A stretch of DNA of 64,000 nucleotides from Geminicoccus roseus DSM 18922 (lineage in GTDB: Bacteria > Pseudomonadota > Alphaproteobacteria > Geminicoccales > Geminicoccaceae): assembly GCF_000427665.1 (NCBI RefSeq), contig NZ_KE386572.1, positions 4,898,373 through 4,962,372 on the forward strand. Direction: 5' to 3'. Positions within the stretch are counted from its first letter, which is position 1. Every line of letters begins with the position of its first letter. The notes under the pieces are model-generated. The model saw nothing but the letters and a program-made list of their open reading frames with translations. It was not told the origin of the DNA and did not search any database. Shown piece by piece: positions 9,725 through 17,732 of the stretch. The position numbers and the translations under genes are program-made.

Positions 9725-10261
9725 ATGTTCTTCGACAGCTGGTATGGGCTCCTGCGGGTCCTGGTGGTAGGCACGATCGCCTATGTCGGCCTGATCCTGG
9801 TGCTGCGGATCTCCGGCAAGAGAACGCTCGCCAAGCTCAATGCGTTCGACCTGGTGGTCACCGTGGCCCTGGGCTCGACCCTGGCCTCGGTCCTGCTCAC
9901 CAAGTCGGTGGCGCTGGTGGAAGGCATGCTCGGCTTCGTGCTCCTGATCAGCCTGCAGTACCTGGTGGCATGGCTCTCGGTGCGATCCTCCAGGTTCAGT
10001 GCCCTGGTGAAGTCGGAGCCGACCCTGCTGCTGCATCGCGGCCGCTTCCTGGAAGGCGCCCTTCGGGAGCAGCGGGTGACGCGGCAGGAGGTTCTGTCTG
10101 CCCTGCGCGGCCACGGAGCGGCTGAGCCCGGCGATGTCGTTGCCGTCGTGCTGGAAACGGACGGGACACTCAGCGTGATCAACGGGAATGGCGGCGAGCG
10201 GCCGGTTGGAACCCTCGCCGATGTCGACGCCACCGGGGCCGGCGGTCCGCAACAGGCCTAG
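9725..10261 (+). CDS. DUF421 (YetF/YcaP-like) membrane protein
   Basis: A 178-residue protein with three predicted N-terminal membrane helices (about 8-28, 40-60, 65-85) and a soluble C-terminal domain. Family hallmarks are RISGKRTLAKLNAFDLVVTVALGS in the membrane part (about 27-50) and SEPTLLLHRGRFLEGALREQRVT followed by EVLSALRGHG in the soluble part. The biochemical role of the family is poorly defined. A GAGAAGG ribosome-binding site lies 6 nt before the ATG. It sits between two transporters on the same strand but is separated from them by 171 and 106 bp, so a shared operon is uncertain. Confidence 0.85.
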   Translation: MFFDSWYGLLRVLVVGTIAYVGLILVLRISGKRTLAKLNAFDLVVTVALGSTLASVLLTKSVALVEGMLGFVLLISLQYLVAWLSVRSSRFSALVKSEPTLLLHRGRFLEGALREQRVTRQEVLSALRGHGAAEPGDVVAVVLETDGTLSVINGNGGERPVGTLADVDATGAGGPQQA

Positions 10262-10367
10262 CTTCTGCTTGCCAAGTGTTGCGCGAACCGCAAGCCTGCC
10301 GCTCCCACCACGGCCAGACTGGCCGTGGCGACGGGCAGCCAGCTCGCGCAATCGAATGGGGAGCGCC

Positions 10368-11786
10368 ATGGATGCGGTCATAGACTTCCTCAACAACATC
10401 TTCTGGGGCTATGTCCTGGTCTACGGGCTCCTGGCGGTCGGCGTCTTCTTCACGCTGCGCCTGGGCTTCGTGCAGGTCCGCTGCTTTCCCGAAATGATCC
10501 GCGCGGTGACGGGATCCAAGGAAGGCGACAGCTCCGGCATCACCCCGTTCCAGGCGCTGTGCACCAGCCTGGCCTCGCGCGTCGGCACCGGCAACCTGGC
10601 TGGCGTGGCGGTGGCGCTCTACCTGGGCGGGCCAGGCGCCATCTTCTGGATGTGGATGGTGGCCGCGGTCGGCATGGCCACGGCGTTTGCCGAGAGCACG
10701 CTGGCGCAGCTCTACAAGATCCGGGACGACGAGGGCCGCTATCGCGGCGGACCGGCCTTCTACATCGCCAAGGGCCTGGGCGCGCCCTGGGCCGGGGTGA
10801 TCTTCTCGGCCTGCCTGATCCTGTCGTTCGGCCTGGTGTTCAACGCGGTGCAGGCGAATTCGATCGCGGATTCGTTCGAGGGTGCCTTCGGCCTGCCGAA
10901 GATCGGCACCGGCATCGTCCTGGCAGCCCTGGCCGGTATCATCATCTTCGGCGGCATCCGGACCATCGCCCGGGTCGCCGAGGTCCTGGTGCCGTTCATG
11001 GCGGTCGCCTATATCCTGGTCGCCCTCTACGCCCTGATCGTCAACATCACTGAGATCCCGGCCATGCTCGGGCTGATCGTGCGCAGCGCGTTCGGCCTGG
11101 AGGAAGCCGTGGGTGGCGTCACCGGCGGGATGATGGCGGCGCTGATGAACGGCGTGCGCCGCGGCCTGTTCTCCAACGAGGCCGGCATGGGCAGCGCTCC
11201 CAACATCGCCGCGGTCGCCACCCCCGACCCGCACCATCCGGTCAGCCAGGGCCTGGTTCAGTCGCTGGGCGTGTTCATCGACACCCTGGTGATCTGCACC
11301 GCGACCGCCCTGCTGATCCTCCTGTCCGGCACGCTCGTCCCCGGCTCCGAGGTGACCGGCACCCAGCTCACCCAGGCGGCCGTTACCCACCATATCGGCT
11401 CGTTCGGCAGCACCTTCATCGCCATCGCGATCTTCTTCTTCGCGTTCACCTCGATCATCGGCAATTACGCCTATGCCGAAAACGCCATGACTTTCCTGGG
11501 CCTGGGCCATCGCGGGCCTTTGACGGTCCTGCGGATCGCCGTGCTGCTGATGGTGGTCTGGGGAGCCTATGAGACGGTCGCCACCGTGTTCAACGCCGCC
11601 GATGCCTCCATGGGACTGATGGCCACCATCAACCTGATCGCGATCGTGCTCCTGTCCGGGATCGTGGTGCGGCTGACCAAGGACTATGTCGCCAAGCGCA
11701 AGGCCGGCCAGGTTCCCCGCTTCCTGGCCAGCGAGATGCCGGAGCTTGCCGGTCAGATCGACCAGAAGATCTGGTCGCGGCGGTAA
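10368..11786 (+). CDS. Sodium:alanine/glycine symporter (AgcS family)
   Basis: Na+-coupled uptake of small neutral amino acids across the inner membrane, 472 residues with around 11 transmembrane helices. The family signature is in GTGNLAGVAVALYLGGPGAI (about residues 79-98), with YRGGPAFYIAKGLG and NEAGMGSAPNIAAVATPDP further on. The ATG at 10368 is preferred over one 12 bases upstream because GGGAG sits at 4-5 nt spacing before it. It is followed by 109 bp and then the membrane-anchored small gene at 11896, so that module could be read from this transcript. Confidence 0.9.
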   Translation: MDAVIDFLNNIFWGYVLVYGLLAVGVFFTLRLGFVQVRCFPEMIRAVTGSKEGDSSGITPFQALCTSLASRVGTGNLAGVAVALYLGGPGAIFWMWMVAAVGMATAFAESTLAQLYKIRDDEGRYRGGPAFYIAKGLGAPWAGVIFSACLILSFGLVFNAVQANSIADSFEGAFGLPKIGTGIVLAALAGIIIFGGIRTIARVAEVLVPFMAVAYILVALYALIVNITEIPAMLGLIVRSAFGLEEAVGGVTGGMMAALMNGVRRGLFSNEAGMGSAPNIAAVATPDPHHPVSQGLVQSLGVFIDTLVICTATALLILLSGTLVPGSEVTGTQLTQAAVTHHIGSFGSTFIAIAIFFFAFTSIIGNYAYAENAMTFLGLGHRGPLTVLRIAVLLMVVWGAYETVATVFNAADASMGLMATINLIAIVLLSGIVVRLTKDYVAKRKAGQVPRFLASEMPELAGQIDQKIWSRR

Positions 11787-11895
11787 TCGTGCCGAGCCGA
11801 ACCGCGATCATGAGCGACCGGACGACCCGCCGACCGGAAAAATCTGCTATGGATCGACTGACCAGCATCGAGAGAATGGTGGGAGGCAGCGATCC

Positions 11896-12147
11896 ATGTT
11901 CAGGCGCTACTGGTCGTTTTTCCGGCGAAAGCAGAACCGGGAGATCCTGAGCTGGCTGGGCGGCGGGGTCGTGGTGGCAGCCGGCGGCCTGTGGGTCCTG
12001 GTCACCTGGCTGTTCCCCGACCGCCCGCCGGGCGGCCCCGCCCCCAGCACCAGCCAGGCCGAAGCCGGGGCCGGAGGCGTTGCGGTCGGGCGGGACAATA
12101 GCGGCACGATCACGGTGTCCCCACCGCCGGCGCCGCCTGCGGAATGA
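11896..12147 (+). CDS. Small membrane-anchored protein with GRDNSGTI motif
   Basis: I do not recognise this 83-residue protein. It begins with a basic cytoplasmic segment (RRKQNRE, about 10-16), has one predicted transmembrane helix (about 18-40, LSWLGGGVVVAAGGLWVLVTW), then a Pro/Gly/Ser-rich linker and ends in GGVAVGRDNSGTITVSPPP (from residue 60). The positive-inside rule puts the C-terminal motif in the periplasm. The same motif appears near the N-terminus of the next gene (GGIAIGRDNLGTIN), whose ATG overlaps this stop codon. Coupled translation plus a shared motif suggests that the two products work at the same place, perhaps by the motifs pairing or co-assembling; that is inference. Confidence 0.7.
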   Translation: MFRRYWSFFRRKQNREILSWLGGGVVVAAGGLWVLVTWLFPDRPPGGPAPSTSQAEAGAGGVAVGRDNSGTITVSPPPAPPAE

Positions 12148-14138
12148 TCGGCCGCCAGGTCCGCCTCCTGCTGGCCGCCTGGCTCGCGGTCGAATGCTTG
12201 GCCGGCTCCGGCCCGGCCCCTGGCCAGGACAGCCTGGCTCAGGCCGGTGATGGCGGGATCGCGATCGGGCGGGACAATCTCGGCACCATCAACCAGATAG
12301 CCCCTCCGGAGACGCTGCGCGCCCTGGTGGATGCGCAGCTCGATCCCTTACGCGCCGAGAACGCGGCCCAGGCCGCCACCATCGCGGAACTGGGCCAGCT
12401 TCTGGGCGCCCAGGCAGCGCAGGTCCGTAGCGTGCTGCTGATCCTGGGCGAGGTCGACGTGCCCGAGAAGGAGCTGGGCACCCGCCTGCTCGAGGCCGTG
12501 ATCGGCCTGCGCGACCAGGCCGCGCGGCTGGCGGCGGCACCGGGCGACCCGCCGGAACTGACGGCCCTGAAGGCGCAGGCGCGGCAGGCCCTGGATCAGG
12601 GCGATCTCGACCGGGCCGACGAGGCCCTGGCCGGGATCGAGCGCCTGGAGGAACAGGCTTACCGGCAGCAGGCGCTGCGCTCGGCCGAAGCCATCGCCGA
12701 GCGCGCCGGACTGGCGATGATCCGCTTGCGCTACCTGGATGCCGCGCGACGCTTCGCCGATGCGGCGCAACGGCTTCCGGCCGACCATGCCGAGTTGCGG
12801 ACTGACTATCTGGCAGCATCGGCCGACGCATTGTGGCGGGATGGCGAGGAGTTCGGGCGCAATGCATCGCTGGAGGCCGCAATCTCGGCCTGGCGCGATC
12901 TTCTTGCCGAGACGCCCCGCGAGCAGGCTTCCTGGCGATGGGCAGCTGTGCAGAACAATCTGGGCGTTGCCCTGGCGACTCTTGGCCGGCGCGAGGCCGG
13001 GACACGGCATCTGATCGAAGCGATCGACGCGTACCAGCTGGCCCAGGAGGAGTACGGCCGGGAGACAGCGCCGCTGGACTGGGCCGCGACGCAGAATAAT
13101 CTCGGCAACGTGCTCGCTACTCTGGCCGGGCGCGAGGGATCGCCCTCACGGCTGGAAGAAGCGATCGACGCCTACCGTGCGGCGCTGCTGGAGTTCACCC
13201 GCATTCTCGCCCCTTCGGGCTGGGCAATGGTCCAGAACAATCTGGGGCACGCCCTGAAGACGCTCGGCCAGTGGCAGGGCTCGACCACCCGGCTGGAGGA
13301 GGCGGTGCAGGCCTATCGCGCGGCGCTGACCGAGCGGAGCCGGGCACAGGCTCCCCTCGAATGGGCTGCGCTGCAGAACAATCTCGGCAACGCGCTGGCC
13401 TTGCTGGGCGAATGGAACGACGACACCGGGCTGCTGGAACAGGCGGCCGCCGCGCACCAGGCCGCCCTGGCCGAGTACACCCGGGATCGGGTACCGCTCG
13501 ACTGGGCGATGACCCAGGACAGCCTCGGCAACATCCTGGCGGCGCTGGGCGAGCGGGAGGATGGCACCGAACGCCTGGAGCAGGCGGTGGAAGCCTATCG
13601 TGCGGCACTTCTGGAACGCGACCGGACGCGGGTGCCGCTGGACTGGGCGGCAACCCAGAACAATCTCGGCACCGCGCTGCAGACGCTGGGTCTGCGCCTG
13701 GACAGCACCGGGTTGCTCCACGAAGCGGTGGCGGCTTACCGCGCGGCACTCCTGGAGTACCGGCGGGACCGGGCGCCGCTCGACTGGGCGATGGGCCAGA
13801 ACAATCTCGGCAACGCCCTGGCCATTCTCGGCGAAGCGGAGGATGACCAGGAACTGCTGAAGGACGCCGCCAGCGCCTTTCGCGCAGCACTCGGTGAATA
13901 TTCCCCCGAGCGCAGCCCCATGGACTGGGCGATGGCCCGGGCCAACCTGGGCAGCGTCCTGACGGCGCAGGGCGAGCGGAGCAGCGACCCGCTCATCCTC
14001 GGCGAGGCCAGGGAATCGCTGGAGGCGGCCCGGGCGGTGTATCTGGACGACCCGGTGCAGCCGCATCTGGCCACGCGGATGGAGCAGCGGATTGCGAGGA
14101 TCGACCTGCTGCTGCTGGAGTTTCAGGCGCCGCCCTGA
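12144..14138 (+). CDS. Exported TPR-like repeat protein with GRDNLGTI motif
   Basis: A 664-residue protein. Residues 1-28 look like a Sec signal peptide (RLLLAAWLAVECLA, then GSGPAPGQ). The motif GGIAIGRDNLGTI is at 37-49. An Ala/Glu/Leu-rich stretch at about 55-110 looks coiled-coil. Degenerate helical repeats fill about 140-260. Eight repeats follow, each exactly 47 residues long, with conserved Trp at 266, 313, 360, 407, 454, 501, 548 and 595, on the pattern PLDWAxTQNNLGNAL then LEEAVxAYRAAL. These are TPR-family helices in extended units, usually protein-binding scaffolds. No enzyme domain is visible. The start overlaps the stop of the 83-residue partner gene. Expected location is the periplasm or the outer face of the inner membrane. 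Confidence 0.78.
   Translation: MIGRQVRLLLAAWLAVECLAGSGPAPGQDSLAQAGDGGIAIGRDNLGTINQIAPPETLRALVDAQLDPLRAENAAQAATIAELGQLLGAQAAQVRSVLLILGEVDVPEKELGTRLLEAVIGLRDQAARLAAAPGDPPELTALKAQARQALDQGDLDRADEALAGIERLEEQAYRQQALRSAEAIAERAGLAMIRLRYLDAARRFADAAQRLPADHAELRTDYLAASADALWRDGEEFGRNASLEAAISAWRDLLAETPREQASWRWAAVQNNLGVALATLGRREAGTRHLIEAIDAYQLAQEEYGRETAPLDWAATQNNLGNVLATLAGREGSPSRLEEAIDAYRAALLEFTRILAPSGWAMVQNNLGHALKTLGQWQGSTTRLEEAVQAYRAALTERSRAQAPLEWAALQNNLGNALALLGEWNDDTGLLEQAAAAHQAALAEYTRDRVPLDWAMTQDSLGNILAALGEREDGTERLEQAVEAYRAALLERDRTRVPLDWAATQNNLGTALQTLGLRLDSTGLLHEAVAAYRAALLEYRRDRAPLDWAMGQNNLGNALAILGEAEDDQELLKDAASAFRAALGEYSPERSPMDWAMARANLGSVLTAQGERSSDPLILGEARESLEAARAVYLDDPVQPHLATRMEQRIARIDLLLLEFQAPP
12939..14066 (+). 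repeat. Eight tandem 141-bp coding repeats
   Basis: The TGG codon of the motif DWAxTQNNLG recurs at 12939, 13080, 13221, 13362, 13503, 13644, 13785 and 13926, an unbroken 141-bp period (47 codons). The units differ in sequence but none has gained or lost a codon. Units 2 to 7 are closest to each other; the first and last are more diverged. The array forms the C-terminal 60% of the exported repeat protein. Confidence 0.9.
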
Positions 14139-14149
14139 TCCAGGGAAGC

Positions 14150-14308
14150 TCAGCGGTCGGCCGGCATGGCGGCCCCCTCCTGCGCCGCCTTTTCCGCGTC
14201 CTTCATCCGCTTGGTGTTGTCCAGCGCGAACGGCCAGATCAGGCCGATCACGATGGCGACCGCCACCATCGCCAGGATGATCGCGCGGTTGCGCGTCTGC
14301 GTGCTCAT
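14150..14308 (-). CDS. 52-residue single-pass membrane protein
   Basis: A small protein reading MSTQTRNRAIILAMVAVAIV from its start. It has a basic N-terminus, one hydrophobic helix (about residues 9-28), then a charged amphipathic stretch rich in Lys, Asp, Glu and Ala (about 33-46) ending in MPADR. It lies 19 bp downstream of ogt on the same strand, so it is probably its operon partner. Codon use is ordinary for the window, with GC-rich third positions. I cannot assign a function. Confidence 0.6.
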   Translation of the reverse strand: MSTQTRNRAIILAMVAVAIVIGLIWPFALDNTKRMKDAEKAAQEGAAMPADR

Positions 14309-14327
14309 CTCGTCGGTTCCCAGCAAG

Positions 14328-14804
14328 TCAGATCAGGCGGCCGCCGGCAAAGCGGGCTTCGTGGTCGAGCAGCCAGCGCTTGCGCGGCAGGCCGCCGCCA
14401 TAGCCGCCGAGCTTGCCGTCATGGTTGATCACCCGATGGCAGGGAACGATGATCGAGATCGGGTTCCTGCCGTTCGCGGCGCCCACCGCACGGAAGCCGG
14501 CGCGGCTCTCCACCCGCTCCGCCAACTGCTTGTAGGAGATGGTGGCGCCGAACGGGATCTCCAGGAGCGCCGCCCACACCCGGCGCTGGAATTCGGTGCC
14601 GTCCAGCCGGAGCGGTAGATCGAACACGCTGAGGCTGCCGGCGAAGAAGGCCTCGACCTGCCGGCAGGCCTCGCGCAGCAGCGCCGTGTCGGCTTCCCCG
14701 GCCTCGATGCCCTGCTCCTCGCCGGTATAGAGCCCGACCAGCACGTCGCCGTCACCGATCAGCCGTACCCGGCCGATGGGTGTCGCCACCGTCGCCATCT
14801 CCAT
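14328..14804 (-). CDS. ogt: Methylated-DNA-[protein]-cysteine S-methyltransferase
   Basis: Suicide repair protein that removes methyl or alkyl groups from O6 of guanine in DNA. It has 158 residues, the size of Ogt without Ada's N-terminal regulatory part. The acceptor cysteine is Cys122 in IVPCHRV. The helix-turn-helix segment EIPFGATISYKQLAERV (about 82-98) and the Asn hinge GAANGRNP (about 108-115) are typical. The C-terminus contains the GGYGGGLPRKRWLLDHE block. It is read together with a downstream 52-residue membrane protein. No LexA-type box is visible in the 116 bp upstream. Confidence 0.94.
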   Translation of the reverse strand: MEMATVATPIGRVRLIGDGDVLVGLYTGEEQGIEAGEADTALLREACRQVEAFFAGSLSVFDLPLRLDGTEFQRRVWAALLEIPFGATISYKQLAERVESRAGFRAVGAANGRNPISIIVPCHRVINHDGKLGGYGGGLPRKRWLLDHEARFAGGRLI

Positions 14805-14920
14805 GTGCCCCTCCTCGTCCAGAGTGGCGCGGAAGCTGGCAGCCCGCTACGCCGCTGTCGAGAAGCTAGGCCGGGGGATGAGGATCCGACATCGGATGGG
14901 CCGGCAGAACCGCGGGATGC

Positions 14921-15331
14921 TCAGGAGCGCAGGCGGCGGGAACGCTGGGACGGGCTCTTGCGTCCTCCCCGGGAAGGGCCAGCCTCCGAGGGCGAGGCCG
15001 CCTCGTAGCGCGGCTCGGACGCCGACGCATGGTCCGCCCCATCCTGCCGTCCTTCTCCGGCATGGTCGCGCACGAATTCCGCCACGAACATCTGCCGAGC
15101 CCGGAAATCGCATTCGAGATGGCGCGCAGCGCACCATTTGGGAAAGTCGAACAGGTCGAGCGGCGCCTTGACCGGGATCCCGCCCATCTGCTCGATCCGG
15201 ATCAGTCCTTCCGTTGCGGCGCGCAGCCATTGGTCGAACGTCTCAGGGAGCTGTCGTCCATCGGCGAAAATTCGACGAAGTTCGTCGTAATGTTCTCGCC
15301 GATACCACGAAACTCCAACGGCGGTGCCCAT
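14921..15331 (-). CDS. Conserved hypothetical protein
   Basis: A 136-residue protein with no family I can name. The first 90 residues look like a compact alpha/beta protein: VSWYRREHYDELRRIF at 7-22, LPETFDQWL at about 28-36, IPVKAPLDLFDFPKWCAARH at about 52-71, FVAEFVRDH at about 82-90. The last 45 residues are low-complexity Ser/Arg/Pro/Glu and probably disordered. I have an impression of similar short proteins in other Alphaproteobacteria, without a function. It is transcribed in the ogt direction but separated by 116 bp. Upstream is an AT-rich patch likely to hold its promoter. Confidence 0.6.
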   Translation of the reverse strand: MGTAVGVSWYRREHYDELRRIFADGRQLPETFDQWLRAATEGLIRIEQMGGIPVKAPLDLFDFPKWCAARHLECDFRARQMFVAEFVRDHAGEGRQDGADHASASEPRYEAASPSEAGPSRGGRKSPSQRSRRLRS

Positions 15332-15581
15332 CAGAACCCCTCGTGCCTCGAAGAGAATATCTGCCTGATATGGTACCTATTTCCGGTAATTATCAAGATG
15401 ATCTATTGGGTTATCCCCATCATATCCTGGTCGCCTCTGCGAAGAGATCCGCCGGCTCCGGTCTCCAAGGGGTTGAATGCCGAGGCTGCGGCCGTTCATT
15501 ACCGTCCGGGGTTCCGGATCCTGACACGGCGGACCAGCGTCGCAACATTGCAGCAGAATAGGCGCCGAAGCCTTAGATCGG
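15332..15581. other. AT-rich intergenic patch
   Basis: This 250-bp gap between two minus-strand genes contains the least GC-rich stretch in the window (about 15350-15430). I see no credible gene in it. On the minus strand a TTGATA (15391-15396) and a TACCAT (15370-15375) resemble -35 and -10 elements, but the 15-bp spacing is short, so the promoter reading is weak. Confidence 0.35.
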
Positions 15582-17642
15582 TCAGCAGCCGGGGCGGCTT
15601 AGTGGGATTGAAAGCTCGCCCAGCCTGCGCTTGTCCTCCGGATCCAGCTCGTTGCGGGCCACCGCCAGCAGTTCGAGGCGGCAGGCGTCGCGGTTGCCGT
15701 CTTCCACCACCCAGTTGATCGACCGCGCGAAGCCCCAGGGCGCGATCACGTCGAGCCTGCCGTCCGCCGTGCGGCGCAGGAACGTCAGGACGACCTGGTC
15801 GCTGCCGCCTTCCACCAGGGCGGTGAGCTGGATCTCCTGGCCGGGCGCCACCCGGTCCGAACCTGGCGCCGAGAGGCGCACCGCCCGGATCGGCTCCGGC
15901 GCCCTGAGCGGCGTGCCGGGAGCCTCGAAGCTGCCCTCGAACCGCCAGCTCGCCCAGTCCGCCACCGGCCCGTCCACGGCGAACCGGTCATAGGGAGCAA
16001 GACGCCGGGTGTGCGGACGCACGGGGCCGCTCACCACGAACGGCCGGGGACCGTCGGCCGGATAGAGGCGCGGCTCCAGGTCCAGCTGCATGCGGCCGTC
16101 GCTGCCGCGGGACGCCTCGGCCAGGAGGCGGAAGGTGTCGCGGTGATGGGTGCGCTCCGCCGAGACGGCAAGCGCACTGGTTCCGCCGATCGGCTTGATC
16201 GCCAGCGCCGGGCGGGCGTAGCCCAGCAGTTCCGCCTGGTCGTAGCTCTCGGTGGTGGTGACGGGCTGGCCCCCCCCCTTTCCGCTTCTGCGCGTGTTCA
16301 GCCCGGTGTCGGACTGCAGCACGATCAGGCTGTGGTCGAAGGCGTCGAGTTCCTTCAGGCGGGTGACCAGGTCGGCGAACAGCCGGACCGCGCAGGTCGC
16401 CTGGGCCCGGTAGTTCTCCCAGCTCTCCAGCACCTCCTCCTGCCGCGCACAGGCGGCATCGAGCATGAACGGCCGGTGGGGCGGGTAGAAATGCAGGAAC
16501 TTGTAGACCGGCTGCTCGGTCCGAACCGCCAGCGACCGGGCGACGTGGCGCACCATGTCGCGGGAGAGGACGATGTCGCGCTGGATGGGGGTGAGCGAGG
16601 CGCCTGCTTCCTGGTCCGGGATCAGGAAGCCGCCCCGGTCGTAGACGGCGGGCTTCAGGAATGCGGGGGCGAGCCGCAGCAGTGCGAGGTTGGCCAGCAG
16701 GATGCGCTCCGCCTGCAGGGTCGCCCCCGGATCGGACTGGTCGACCTCGACGCCCGCCCCGGCCGCCGCGACGTCGAGCACGGCGCAGGGAAACGACGCC
16801 GTTTCGCAGAAGATCCGGCCAGGCGGCATCGCCGCAACCTGGAAACCATCGGCCTGGAGCCGTGCCGGCAGGCTTTCCCGGCCAATCCACCGGCCGAACA
16901 GGTCGTTCGCCGGCTCGTCGCCGACAGGTTCCTCGAAATACAGGCGATCAGCGAGGATCGCCCCCAGCGAGATCGTGGTCCAGTTCGAGTAGCCGGCGTG
17001 CTCGGGATAGATCGTGAAGCCTTGCAGGCCTGCGGCGAGTTCGGGATTGCCCTCCAGGATCTCGGCCAGCACATCCGAGCGCAGCGAATCGAACATCACA
17101 TGGATGACGTTGAACCTGCTGGAAAGGGCACCCAGGTCCAGTGCCGCCTCCGCCTCCCCCTGGTCGGCCCCGCCGCCATGGCTGCTGGCGGAAACGAGGC
17201 CCGAGGCCAATGCCCAGCCCGCCACCACCAGCACCGTCGTCCCGGCATGGGACGCGATGCGCCGCCATGCCAGCGCTCCGGCCAGGGCCACGACCGCCAG
17301 GGCCGCCAGCTCCAGCCCGGCCCGCAGCGCCGGCACGTCCAGGTCGTGGGCAGCCCCGTCCAGCACCACGCCCTCGGTCTGGCCGAAGATCTGGCCGCAC
17401 AGCAGCGCCATGACCGCGACGACGAGATAAGCGACCAGCAGGCGCCGCGACCACCGGCTCACCAGGCCAATCCCTCCCAGGAGCAGGAAGGCCAGGAGGA
17501 ACAGGCCGGCGAACGGCAGCAGGACCGACCAGGACGAGGCGGCGAACGCCTGGGCATTGGGTGCCTGGACCGCGAGGGCCGGGAGCAGGAACAGGGCGAA
17601 CGCCAGGGTCGCGGCACTCGCGAGATGGCACAGGATCATCAT
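15582..17642 (-). CDS. Membrane-embedded sulfatase-fold protein
   Basis: A 686-residue protein with about five predicted N-terminal membrane helices (residues 1-165), then a large extracytoplasmic domain of the alkaline phosphatase/sulfatase superfamily. The domain opens with NVIHVMFDSLRSDVLAEIL (metal-binding Asp) and continues with the expected nucleophile region AGYSNWTTISLGAI, probably through a Thr; later there are FLHFYPPHRP and LIVLQSDTGLN (metal Asp). The layout is like LtaS, MdoB and phosphoethanolamine transferases, which transfer head groups onto lipids or glycans at the periplasmic face. The substrate is unknown. It has two in-frame Met codons at the start, of which the first is used. 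Confidence 0.7.
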   Translation of the reverse strand: MMILCHLASAATLAFALFLLPALAVQAPNAQAFAASSWSVLLPFAGLFLLAFLLLGGIGLVSRWSRRLLVAYLVVAVMALLCGQIFGQTEGVVLDGAAHDLDVPALRAGLELAALAVVALAGALAWRRIASHAGTTVLVVAGWALASGLVSASSHGGGADQGEAEAALDLGALSSRFNVIHVMFDSLRSDVLAEILEGNPELAAGLQGFTIYPEHAGYSNWTTISLGAILADRLYFEEPVGDEPANDLFGRWIGRESLPARLQADGFQVAAMPPGRIFCETASFPCAVLDVAAAGAGVEVDQSDPGATLQAERILLANLALLRLAPAFLKPAVYDRGGFLIPDQEAGASLTPIQRDIVLSRDMVRHVARSLAVRTEQPVYKFLHFYPPHRPFMLDAACARQEEVLESWENYRAQATCAVRLFADLVTRLKELDAFDHSLIVLQSDTGLNTRRSGKGGGQPVTTTESYDQAELLGYARPALAIKPIGGTSALAVSAERTHHRDTFRLLAEASRGSDGRMQLDLEPRLYPADGPRPFVVSGPVRPHTRRLAPYDRFAVDGPVADWASWRFEGSFEAPGTPLRAPEPIRAVRLSAPGSDRVAPGQEIQLTALVEGGSDQVVLTFLRRTADGRLDVIAPWGFARSINWVVEDGNRDACRLELLAVARNELDPEDKRRLGELSIPLSRPGC

Positions 17643-17732
17643 GGAAGCGGACTGCCAGCCAACCGTCGATCCGGCCGACGGTAGGAGCTGCTACCGACCA
17701 CCTCAATCAGAAGTTGCTCTGGGCGCTGCGGG

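Noticed and set aside
12939-14066. 141-bp repeats as a CRISPR-like or satellite array
   Set aside because: The repeats are in frame, code for related helices and have no spacers, so they are protein repeats.
15214-15561. A 115-codon plus-strand frame reaching into the AT-rich patch
   Set aside because: Its first third is antisense to the hypothetical gene at 14921-15331, it has no good ribosome-binding site and no recognisable fold.
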